The notes beneath the pieces were generated by a model. The model had not been told where the DNA came from. It was given only the letters and a program-made list of their open reading frames with translations, and did no database searches. 29,671 nucleotides of DNA, taken from contig CAZGXQ010000056.1 in NCBI GenBank assembly GCA_964530195.1, forward strand, positions 1 through 29,671, read 5' to 3'. Of this stretch, positions 1 to 7,769 are shown piece by piece. The DNA is from CAZGXQ01 sp964530195. GTDB lineage: Bacteria > Patescibacteriota > Minisyncoccia > Minisyncoccales > GBS-2. The first letter of the stretch is position 1. Each line of letters opens with the position of its first letter. A program made the position numbers and the translations under genes.

Positions 1-789
1 ACAATGGTTAGAGAAATAAGAGAGGCAAGAGAGGGAGAAGATGGATCATATCCTATTGAGTTTGCAGGCGACAAAGAATTTATTTTTTATTCTGATATTG
101 ATGGAGATGGAAAAACAGAAAGGGTAAGATATTTTTTAGGAGATGTTGATACAAGAACTTATATTCAAGAATGCCAAAGTTCACAAAAAGGAGGTTCTTG
201 TTCTGTTTCTTTTTCAAATTTTTTGAGTGGAAACTTAAAAAAAGCTGAAGTTAAAATCTCAGCTCAAGGAGATCTAGGAGCTTCAAATGAATACATTGAT
301 ATTTATTTGGATGGAAAAAAAATAGCCACAATTTGTAACTCAAGATGTACAGATTGCCCAGGGATTTGGCAAGGAACTGGAGTTTTTGATGTAACTTCTG
401 ATGCCACTGATAATTTGCTTAATTTTCTAGCTCAGGCAAGTTCTAGAGTTGATCCTTTCTGCCCGTTTTCTTTTAAAGTTAAATTTGAATTAACAATTAC
501 TCAAGAAATTCAAGGGCAAGAATTAAAAAAAGGAGTAATAAAGGCAACAGGTTTTCCTCCAAGATATCCTTTAGATAGAGAAGAAATTTTTGTTTTGAGT
601 TCTTTTGTTAGAAATTCCCCTCCAATTTTTGAGTATTATGATCAAGATGGAAATAAAATTGAAGAATATCCTGCAAGATTGAAGGACACAAAAGTAATGA
701 GAATATTTTTAGTGGTAAATGTTGATCCTCAAAAACCCCCAACAGAATATCAGTTAGAGTCTTTTGTTTATTTAAGAAATTTAAAATGA
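1..789 (+). CDS. Minor pseudopilin (PilW/PulJ-like), 5' end outside window
   Basis: The reading frame is open from base 1, so the first visible ATG (base 4) is probably internal and the gene starts upstream. A hydrophobic prepilin N-terminal helix and its cleavage site would be expected before the visible part. What remains is about 262 residues of globular domain. The stretch FYSDIDGDGKTERVRYFL, followed later by LKKGVIKATGFPP and an acidic YYDQDGNKI segment, is the pattern I associate with PilW/PulJ-type minor pseudopilins, which prime or cap type IV pilus or type II secretion pseudopilus assembly at the membrane. Several cysteines cluster in CNSRCTDCPG, unusual for a pilin body and possibly disulfide bonded. 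The stop overlaps the next start in ATGA, so translation is probably coupled to the PilX-like gene. Family assignment is by pattern; exact subtype unknown. Confidence 0.7.
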   Translation, partial: TMVREIREAREGEDGSYPIEFAGDKEFIFYSDIDGDGKTERVRYFLGDVDTRTYIQECQSSQKGGSCSVSFSNFLSGNLKKAEVKISAQGDLGASNEYIDIYLDGKKIATICNSRCTDCPGIWQGTGVFDVTSDATDNLLNFLAQASSRVDPFCPFSFKVKFELTITQEIQGQELKKGVIKATGFPPRYPLDREEIFVLSSFVRNSPPIFEYYDQDGNKIEEYPARLKDTKVMRIFLVVNVDPQKPPTEYQLESFVYLRNLK

Positions 790-2189
790 AAAAAGGAACA
801 ATTACACTTTATTTTTTGATTTTTAGCTTTTTCTTTTTAATTTTATTAACCGGGCTTTTAAGTTTCATTTTGACTCAACTCAAAGCAGTGAATCAAAAAA
901 TTGCCTGGCAACAAGCTTTTGAAATTGCAGAGGCAGGATTGAATTATTATCAATGGTGCTTAAATAATGAAGTGAGAGAGAGTTGTCAAACTGAAAAAGA
1001 ATATCAAGACGCTTTCGGAAATGCAATTGGGAAATTTCAAATTTTGAGCGAAGAAACAATAAGTTGTGGAGCTTTAACCTCAAGAAAGATTATCTCTACT
1101 GGTTGGACTTATAAGTATCCGAATTTAAAAAGAAAAATTTCGGTTTTTTATGGCAGAGAATCGGTGGCAAAGTATTCTTATATTTTAGACTCAAATGTTT
1201 GGATTGGAGCAGACCATGAGATTAAAGGTCCTTATCATTCAAACGGCGGAATTAGAATGGATGGAGAAAATCAATCAACAGTTTCTTCTGCTCTTTCAGA
1301 ATGGGTTTGTACTGATTCTTTTGGATGTTCTTCTTGCCCAACTTCAGCGGGTTGTAAAATAAAAAATAATCAATGCTATTGCCCAGGAGTTTTTACCACT
1401 ACTAAAAATTCAAATCCTCAACTTTTTCTTTTTCCTTATTCTTCTTTTGACTTTGCTGGAGTAACTGTTGATTTAGCTCAAATTAAAAACGCTGCAAAAT
1501 CTTTTGGAATTTATCTCCAACCTTCAAAAAATATTAATTCTCAAGGAAAGGGCTATCATTTAATTTTTAAAGATAATGGAACAGTTGAAGTAAGAATTAT
1601 TACAAAGCTTTCACCAACTTATGGTTATTCTTTAGAAGAGGGCTGGCATTATGACTATTTTACAATCTCTCAAGAATATACACTTACCACTTATTCTATT
1701 TCTTCATCCTGTCCTTTAATTTTTGTTGAAGACAATATTTGGCCAGAAGGAAAAATTAAAGGAAAAGTAACCTTAGCTTCAGCTAACTTAATAGATCCAA
1801 ATTTAGACACTGATGTAATTTTACAAGGAAACATTGATTACACTTTAAAAGATGGTTCAGATGGTTTGACATTAATTTCAGAAAGAAATATTTTAATTTC
1901 ACCTAATTCCCCAAACCAAATGGAATTGAGAGGCATTTTTATTGCTCAAAAAGGAAGATTTTCAAGAAATCATTATCCAGGAAATATTAGAGAAAAATTG
2001 GAAATTGTAGGGTCAATTATTTCAAAAGGAAGAGTTGGAACCCAATGGGTTTCTGGAAGTCAAGTAGTTTCTGGATATTTAAAAAGGGAAACCTCAATTG
2101 ATCCTTATTTGCTTTATTTACCTCCCACCTTTACTCCAAATTTTTCTCAAGAGTTTAAATTAATAAAGTGGGAAGAAGTTGAAAGATAG
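786..2189 (+). CDS. PilX-like pilus assembly protein
   Basis: 467 residues. It starts with a short basic segment (MKKG), one hydrophobic helix at about residues 8-30, and then a heptad-like region containing AFEIAEAGLNYYQW. The AF..AEAGL signature after the membrane helix is typical of PilX N-terminal domain proteins, which act with minor pilins in type IV pilus assembly. The body is large for PilX. Residues of about 175-200 hold a cysteine-rich segment (C..SFGCSSC, GCK, QCYC), and the C-terminal third (about 325-425) is rich in short beta-strand repeats such as GKVTLAS, VILQGNI and NILISPN, suggesting a beta-solenoid. Translation is coupled to the upstream pseudopilin gene by ATGA. No Shine-Dalgarno is visible. 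Role in pilus biogenesis is inferred from family and context. Confidence 0.7.
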   Translation: MKKGTITLYFLIFSFFFLILLTGLLSFILTQLKAVNQKIAWQQAFEIAEAGLNYYQWCLNNEVRESCQTEKEYQDAFGNAIGKFQILSEETISCGALTSRKIISTGWTYKYPNLKRKISVFYGRESVAKYSYILDSNVWIGADHEIKGPYHSNGGIRMDGENQSTVSSALSEWVCTDSFGCSSCPTSAGCKIKNNQCYCPGVFTTTKNSNPQLFLFPYSSFDFAGVTVDLAQIKNAAKSFGIYLQPSKNINSQGKGYHLIFKDNGTVEVRIITKLSPTYGYSLEEGWHYDYFTISQEYTLTTYSISSSCPLIFVEDNIWPEGKIKGKVTLASANLIDPNLDTDVILQGNIDYTLKDGSDGLTLISERNILISPNSPNQMELRGIFIAQKGRFSRNHYPGNIREKLEIVGSIISKGRVGTQWVSGSQVVSGYLKRETSIDPYLLYLPPTFTPNFSQEFKLIKWEEVER

Positions 2190-2218
2190 TTGACAAATTT
2201 TTGAAAAAAAATTAAAAT
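2190..2218 (+). promoter_or_regulatory. Sigma-70-type promoter, leaderless, for the Wzy-like TPR gene
   Basis: TTGACA (2190-2195), a 17-base spacer, then TAAAAT (2213-2218). The -35 begins on the base after the upstream TAG stop. The ATG at 2226 follows the -10 by 7 bases, where transcription would normally begin, so the mRNA should have no leader or one of a base or two. Near-consensus boxes and ideal spacing make this the clearest promoter in the window. Confidence 0.8.
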
Positions 2219-2225
2219 AAAAAAC

Positions 2226-4436
2226 ATGAAAATCCTTAAATACCTCATTTATTTCATAATTTTTCTTTTTCCTCTTTTTTGGCTTCCCCTCTCTTTTGAG
2301 GCTATAGAATTTAACAAACTTTATTTTCTTTTCTTTTTAAGCTGGTTTGGAATTTTTCTCTGGATTTTAGGTCAAATCATTGAAAAAAAGGAAATCTCAA
2401 TTCGTTACAATATTTTTGACTTCTTAATTTTCGCTTTTTTAATTTTAATTTTATTGTCCTTTGCCTTTTCAAGAGATAGAGTGAGTTCGTTTTTTGGTTC
2501 TTATTTAAGATTTAATGATGGACTTTTAGCTTTTCTTAGCTTTTTTGGATTTTATTTTTTAATTAGAAATAACTTGAAAATTAGAGGAGAAGGAGAAATT
2601 GAGGTTTCAAAGATTTTTAAAATTATTCTTTTTTCTTCTTTCTTTATAATTTTGTGGACATATTTTTCTTTATTTGGGATTTGGCAAAAAATTCCCTCAA
2701 TTGGAAAGTATTTTATCTTTAGCCCCGCCTCCTCTTCTATTCACTCTCAATCAATATTTTTGGCAATAATTTTTACTCTAGCTTTTAGTTATCTCCTTTT
2801 AGGAGAAGGATTAAAAAAGTTAGAAAAATTGTTTTTAATTTTGCTTTTGGTTTTGAATTTTATTTTGCTTTTAATTTTTGATTTTAATCCTGCCTGGTAC
2901 ATTTTGGTTTTGTCCTTGATCTTTTTCTCTTTTGTTTTAGCTTTTGAAAAGGTTTTTGGGGAAAAAATTCACCTTTTTTTGATTCCAATTTCAATCATTA
3001 TTCTGAGCCTTTCCCTTTCTTTCCTTAATGTCCAACTGATAATTTTTAATCTGTTTCCAAGAGCCCAAAATTTTCTTTTATTCCTTCCAAGAGAAAATAT
3101 TTTGCCTCACAACGAATCATTTAAAGTCGCCTTAAAGAGTACAATTTCATCTTTTAAAAATGCGCTTTTTGGCTCAGGACCCGCTACTTTTTTGGAAAAC
3201 TTTTCTCTTTTTAAATCCCAAAATTTTTGGCAATTTAGAACTACTACTTCTGGCAACAATTTTTCTGAAGTTTTATCAAATTTTGGATTTTTGGGTGCTT
3301 TAATTTTTTCTCTGATTTTGATTTTCGTTTTAATTTTAGCCTTTTTAAGAAAATTAGAGCCAAGGCTTCTTTTTGTGAAACCTTTTCTTTTATCTTTAGT
3401 TTTAGTTCAATTTTTCTTTTACCAAAACTTTCTTTTGGGATTTTTGTTTTGGTTGGCTCTTGGATTAGCTGCAAATTTAATGTTATTTAAAATTAAAAGG
3501 TTTAACTTGAAAGAATTTCCGGTTTTTGCGCTTTTATTTGAAATAGGAACAGTAGTTTTGGTTTTTGGTTTGATAATTTGCTTGGTTTATGGTATAAGTT
3601 TTTATTTGGCAGATTACAATTATAAAAAAGGATTTCTTGAACCAGATTTAGAAAAGAAAACTGCATTTTTCGATAAAGCTAAAAACTTGAATTCTTTCAA
3701 TCCATATTATAAAATGATTTTATCTCAAGTATTTCTGCAAAGATATTTAAGAGAACTTCAAAAAGAAAATCCAGACCAAAACACTCTTTTGCAACTTGGG
3801 ACTTTAGCAATAAATTTTGCAAAAGAGGCAGAGAGGGTTTCGCCAAAAAACATTTTATATAAGGAAAATTTAGCTTCAATTTACCGAGATTTAGCACTCG
3901 TAGAATTGAGCAAAAAGACCTTTGAAGAAGCACTAAGTTTGGAGCCAAAAAACCCAGGATTTTATTTGGAAATTGGAAAATTGCAGCTATCTATTGGAAA
4001 TTTTGAAGAGGCAAAAAAGAGTTTTGAGAAGGCACTAGAAATTGAACCAAACTTTGTTCAAGCTGCCTTACAAAAAGCATTAACTTTAGAACTCGAAAAG
4101 AATTTAGATTTGGCAATTTCTGAATTAGAGGGTCTTTTACAAAAAAATCCATTTTTTGCTGAGGGATTGTTTCATTTGGGAAGAGTTTATTACTTAAAAA
4201 ATGATTTAGAAAAGGCAAAAGAAAATTTGAATAAAGCCATAGCTTTGTTTCCAAATTATTCCAACGCAAGATATATTCTGGCTTTAGTTTATGAAAAAGA
4301 AGGAAAATTAGATCTGGCATTGAATGAGTTGAAAGAAATTGAGAAATTTAATCCCGAAAATTCATTTTTAAAAGAAAAAATTAAAGAAATAGAAACAAAG
4401 TTAGAAACTGAGTTTGTATCAGAGAAAGGTGAATAG
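2226..4436 (+). CDS. O-antigen polymerase/ligase-like (Wzy/WaaL/PglL type) membrane protein with C-terminal TPR repeats
   Basis: 736 residues. About residues 1-475 are a polytopic membrane region with roughly a dozen hydrophobic helices. An extramembrane loop at about 295-350 contains the pattern ALFGSGPATFLENF and then SNFGFLGAL, matching the conserved GxGPxxF...GxxG arrangement of Wzy_C/O-antigen ligase-like glycosyltransferases. About residues 480-736 form five or so TPR repeats (for example PGFYLEIGKLQLSIGNFEEA), probably a protein-binding arm. The fusion to TPRs is common in this superfamily. Members polymerise or transfer lipid-linked oligosaccharides outside the membrane. The neighbouring pilin genes make pilin or surface-protein glycosylation a reasonable guess, but the acceptor cannot be told from sequence. 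Start chosen from the adjacent leaderless promoter. Transcribed separately from the pilin genes if that promoter is real. Confidence 0.75.
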   Translation: MKILKYLIYFIIFLFPLFWLPLSFEAIEFNKLYFLFFLSWFGIFLWILGQIIEKKEISIRYNIFDFLIFAFLILILLSFAFSRDRVSSFFGSYLRFNDGLLAFLSFFGFYFLIRNNLKIRGEGEIEVSKIFKIILFSSFFIILWTYFSLFGIWQKIPSIGKYFIFSPASSSIHSQSIFLAIIFTLAFSYLLLGEGLKKLEKLFLILLLVLNFILLLIFDFNPAWYILVLSLIFFSFVLAFEKVFGEKIHLFLIPISIIILSLSLSFLNVQLIIFNLFPRAQNFLLFLPRENILPHNESFKVALKSTISSFKNALFGSGPATFLENFSLFKSQNFWQFRTTTSGNNFSEVLSNFGFLGALIFSLILIFVLILAFLRKLEPRLLFVKPFLLSLVLVQFFFYQNFLLGFLFWLALGLAANLMLFKIKRFNLKEFPVFALLFEIGTVVLVFGLIICLVYGISFYLADYNYKKGFLEPDLEKKTAFFDKAKNLNSFNPYYKMILSQVFLQRYLRELQKENPDQNTLLQLGTLAINFAKEAERVSPKNILYKENLASIYRDLALVELSKKTFEEALSLEPKNPGFYLEIGKLQLSIGNFEEAKKSFEKALEIEPNFVQAALQKALTLELEKNLDLAISELEGLLQKNPFFAEGLFHLGRVYYLKNDLEKAKENLNKAIALFPNYSNARYILALVYEKEGKLDLALNELKEIEKFNPENSFLKEKIKEIETKLETEFVSEKGE

Positions 4437-4438
4437 AC

Positions 4439-4466
4439 TTGACTTTTGTTTGAAAAAGATTAAAAT
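4439..4466 (+). promoter_or_regulatory. Sigma-70-type promoter for rpoB-rpoC
   Basis: TTGACT (4439-4444), 16-base spacer, TAAAAT (4461-4466). The -35 lies two bases after the TAG stop of the upstream gene. Expected transcription start is near 4473, giving a leader of about 87 bases before rpoB. That is long for this window, where other promoters abut the ATG. Confidence 0.7.
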
Positions 4467-4519
4467 TGTAAGGGATAAAATTTTGATTTCAATTCCAAAG
4501 AAAAACTAAAAACCAGCTT

Positions 4520-4547
4520 AAAACACCATTTTGATAGGTGATTTTTT
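4520..4547 (+). promoter_or_regulatory. Weak hairpin with U-tract in the rpoB leader (possible attenuator)
   Basis: CACC (4524-4527) pairs with GGTG (4537-4540). Two inner A-T pairs and three outer A-T pairs can extend the stem across a mismatch, and it is followed directly by six T residues (4542-4547). The shape resembles a weak intrinsic terminator 12 bases upstream of rpoB. The stem is short and could be chance in AT-rich DNA. Confidence 0.35.
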
Positions 4548-4559
4548 CAATTTAAAATT

Positions 4560-7500
4560 ATGAAAATTGTAAAAAAAGATTTTAGTAAAGCTAAAATTAC
4601 CTTACCTTTGCCAGATTTGTTGAGTTTACAAAAAGAAAGCTGGAAAAATTTTTGGGAAAGAGATTTAAAAGAGCTTTTTGAAGAGATTTCTCCAATTAGA
4701 GATTATGCAAAAAAAGAATGGGAACTTTGGTTTTTAGATTATAATCTCGGTACCCCAAATTACAAATCAGATTTTGAAGCAAAAAGGAATAATGATACAT
4801 TTGAAGCTCCGTTAAGAGTCAGAGTTCGTTTAGTAAATCTCAAAACAAAAGAAGTAAAAGAACAAGAAGTCTTTTTGGCTAATTTTCCGATAATGACAGA
4901 AAGAGCCACTTTCATTATTAATGGAGTTGAAAGAGTGGTTATTTCTCAACTCATTAGGTCACCAGGCGTTTTCTTTACCGCAGAGAGAATTGGGGAGATG
5001 AACTTTTTTGGGGCAAAAATAATTCCAAATCGAGGTTCTTGGTTAGAGTTTGACACAGAATTTAATGGAGTTTTGACAGTGAAAATTGATCGCAAAAGAA
5101 AATTTCCAGTAACTACTTTTCTTAGGGCTTTGGGAATTTCAGATGATTCAGAGATTAAAAAACTTTTTGAACAAGTGAACAAGGGAGAGAAAGATTATAT
5201 TGAGGAAACAATAAAAAGAGACCCAACTAAAAATCAAAATGAAGCTTTAATTGAGATATATCAGAAACTAAAACCAGGAGATATTGCTTCTCCAGAAAGC
5301 GGAAAGGAGCTTTTAGAAAATATGTTTTTCAATTTTGAAAGATATGATCTCTCAAAAGTGGGGAGGTGGAGAATGTGGCAAAGAATTCCCGAATTAAAAC
5401 CAAAAAATTATTCAGAAGATATTGAGATTAAAAAGGAAGATAGAGTTTTGAGGGTTGAAGATATAATCGCTGTTATAAAAGAAATAATCAGATTAAATAA
5501 TGATCCAAATGCAAAACCAGACGAAATTGATCATTTGGGAAATAGAAGGGTGAGACCATTAAATGAATTGTTAGTGAATAGATTAAGGGTTGGGTTAACG
5601 AGAATGGCAAGAATTGTTAGAGATAGAATGTCAACTTTAGATACAGCAAGCATTACTCCTATTCAGCTTATTAATCCAAGACCAGTAATGACTGTAATCC
5701 AAGAATTTTTCTCTTCAAGCCAGCTAGCTCAATTTATGGATAATGAAAACCCTCTTTCTGAGTTAGAACACAAAAGAAGGTTAACTGCATCAGGTCCTGG
5801 TGGATTAACAAAAGAAAGAGCTGGTTTTGAAGTAAGAGATGTCCAACCTTCCCATTATGGAAGATTGTGCCCAATTCAAACTCCAGAAGGTCAAAACATT
5901 GGATTAATCACTTATTTGGCAGGTTATGCTAAAGTAAACCCTTATGGATTTATAGTCACCCCCTACTTTAAAGTAGAAAAAAATCGTGTAACCTCAAAAA
6001 TTCAATATCTTACAGCTTATGAAGAAGAAAGATATATTATTGCCTCAGGGAGAATTTTGGTGGATGATGAAGGAAAAATTTTAGAAAAGGAGGTTGAGGC
6101 AAGAATTAGAGGAGAGCCAGGAGTAGCAAAGAGGGAAGAAATTGATTTTGTAGATGTTTCACCAGAGCAATCAATTTCAATTGCCACCTCTTTAATTCCG
6201 TTTTTACAAAATGATGATGCAAACAGAGCCCAAATGGGGTCTAATATGCAAAGGCAAGCTGTGCCCCTTTTGAATCCAGAGCCTCCATTGGTAATGACTG
6301 GGGTAGAAGAAGTTGTGGCTCGAAATTCTGGTCAGCTTCTAATTTCTGATGTTGATGGAATTGTTAAAGAAGTGGATGCCCAGCATATAGTCATTAAACC
6401 AAAAGAAGGAAAACTAAGAGTTTATTATTTGAGGACTTTTCAAAGGACAAATCAATATACCTGTTTTCATCAAAGACCGGTTGTTAAAAAGGGTCAAAAA
6501 GTAAAAAAAGGAGATATTTTAGCAGAGGGAGCTTCAATTTCTAATGGATGTTTAGCTTTGGGTAAAAACATTTTAGTTGCTTTTTTACCTTGGCGAGGAG
6601 CCAACTTTGAAGATGCTTGTGTAATTTCAGAGAGGTTGGTAAAAGAAGATATTTTTACCTCAATTTATATTGAAAATTTTACCTGTGATGTAAGAAATAC
6701 AAAATTAGGACCTGAAATTACTACAAATGATGTGCCAAATGTAGCCGAAATTAAATTAAAAGATTTAGATGAAGAAGGGATAATAAGAATTGGAGCTGAG
6801 GTTTTTCCAAACGATATCTTGGTTGGAAAAATTTCTCCAAAAGGAGAAGCAGAACTTTCTCCAGAAGAGAGATTGTTAAGAGCAATTTTTGGAGAGAAAG
6901 CTAAAGAGGTAAAAGATACTTCTTTGAGATTAGAACATGGAAGAAGGGGTAAGGTGGTTGATATTAAAGTTTTTTCTCGGGAGTTAGGTCATAAATTAGA
7001 TCCTGGAGTAATAAAAAGAGTTGAGGTTGAGATAGCAGACTTAAGGAAAATTCAGGCAGGAGATAAATTAGCTGGAAGGCATGGCAACAAAAGCGTAATC
7101 TCCAAAGTTTTACCAGAAGAAGATATGCCATTTTTAGAAGATGGAACTCCAGTAGATATTGTTTTGAATCCAATGAGCGTTGTTTCAAGAATGAATTTGG
7201 GACAAATTTTAGAAACTCACTTGGGTTTGGCTGCAAAAAAATTGGGATATCATGCTATTTCTCCTGCTTTGTCTGGTGCCACAGAAGACGAAATAAAAGA
7301 AGAATTAAAGAAAGCGGGATTTGAAGAAACAGGAAAGGTTACTCTTTATGATGGAAGGACCGGACTTCCATTCCCAGAAAAAGTGACTGTGGGTTATATT
7401 TATATGATGAAATTAATCCATATGGTAGAGGATAAAATTCACGCAAGATCAATTGGACCTTATTCTTTAATTACTCAACAACCTTTGGGAGGAAGGGCTC

Positions 7501-7769
7501 AGTTTGGTGGTCAAAGATTTGGAGAAATGGAGGTTTGGGCATTGGAAGGATATGGAGCAGCTCACAATCTTCAAGAAATGCTAACTATTAAATCAGATGA
7601 TGTTTTAGGAAGAAGCGCTGCTTATCAAGCAATTTTGAAAGGAGAGGATCCAAAAGAACCAAATGTTCCTGCCTCATTTTCTTTATTAGTAAATGAACTT
7701 AAAGCTTTGGGTTTAGCTGTTGAAATCAAAGAAAAACCTAAAACAAAAGAAGAAAAACAAAAACCATGA
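4560..7769 (+). CDS. rpoB: DNA-directed RNA polymerase subunit beta
   Basis: 1069 residues, shorter than E. coli RpoB (1342), consistent with loss of lineage-specific insertions. Recognisable in order: N-terminal beta lobes; the fork-loop/rifampicin region at about 383-415 (SSQLAQFMD, ENPLSELEHKRR); GPGGLTKERAGFEVRDVQPS; GRLCPIQTPEGQNIGL; the DDANRAQMGSNMQRQAVPL motif; GDKLAGRHGNKSVISKVLP; and the C-terminal clamp segment GGRAQFGGQRFGEMEVWALE. It forms the catalytic core of RNA polymerase with RpoC. Two rifampicin-contact positions differ from E. coli: T409 for S531 and S411 for L533. No rplK/A/J/L genes lie upstream, unlike the usual bacterial arrangement. The stop overlaps the rpoC start (ATGA). 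There is no Shine-Dalgarno; the start sits in AAAATTATG. Driven by the promoter at 4439. Confidence 0.98.
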   Translation: MKIVKKDFSKAKITLPLPDLLSLQKESWKNFWERDLKELFEEISPIRDYAKKEWELWFLDYNLGTPNYKSDFEAKRNNDTFEAPLRVRVRLVNLKTKEVKEQEVFLANFPIMTERATFIINGVERVVISQLIRSPGVFFTAERIGEMNFFGAKIIPNRGSWLEFDTEFNGVLTVKIDRKRKFPVTTFLRALGISDDSEIKKLFEQVNKGEKDYIEETIKRDPTKNQNEALIEIYQKLKPGDIASPESGKELLENMFFNFERYDLSKVGRWRMWQRIPELKPKNYSEDIEIKKEDRVLRVEDIIAVIKEIIRLNNDPNAKPDEIDHLGNRRVRPLNELLVNRLRVGLTRMARIVRDRMSTLDTASITPIQLINPRPVMTVIQEFFSSSQLAQFMDNENPLSELEHKRRLTASGPGGLTKERAGFEVRDVQPSHYGRLCPIQTPEGQNIGLITYLAGYAKVNPYGFIVTPYFKVEKNRVTSKIQYLTAYEEERYIIASGRILVDDEGKILEKEVEARIRGEPGVAKREEIDFVDVSPEQSISIATSLIPFLQNDDANRAQMGSNMQRQAVPLLNPEPPLVMTGVEEVVARNSGQLLISDVDGIVKEVDAQHIVIKPKEGKLRVYYLRTFQRTNQYTCFHQRPVVKKGQKVKKGDILAEGASISNGCLALGKNILVAFLPWRGANFEDACVISERLVKEDIFTSIYIENFTCDVRNTKLGPEITTNDVPNVAEIKLKDLDEEGIIRIGAEVFPNDILVGKISPKGEAELSPEERLLRAIFGEKAKEVKDTSLRLEHGRRGKVVDIKVFSRELGHKLDPGVIKRVEVEIADLRKIQAGDKLAGRHGNKSVISKVLPEEDMPFLEDGTPVDIVLNPMSVVSRMNLGQILETHLGLAAKKLGYHAISPALSGATEDEIKEELKKAGFEETGKVTLYDGRTGLPFPEKVTVGYIYMMKLIHMVEDKIHARSIGPYSLITQQPLGGRAQFGGQRFGEMEVWALEGYGAAHNLQEMLTIKSDDVLGRSAAYQAILKGEDPKEPNVPASFSLLVNELKALGLAVEIKEKPKTKEEKQKP

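Noticed and set aside
4531..4558. Second promoter for rpoB (TTGATA-N16-TAAAAT)
   Set aside because: The -10 ends one base before the ATG, so transcription would start inside the gene; kept only as AT-rich start context.
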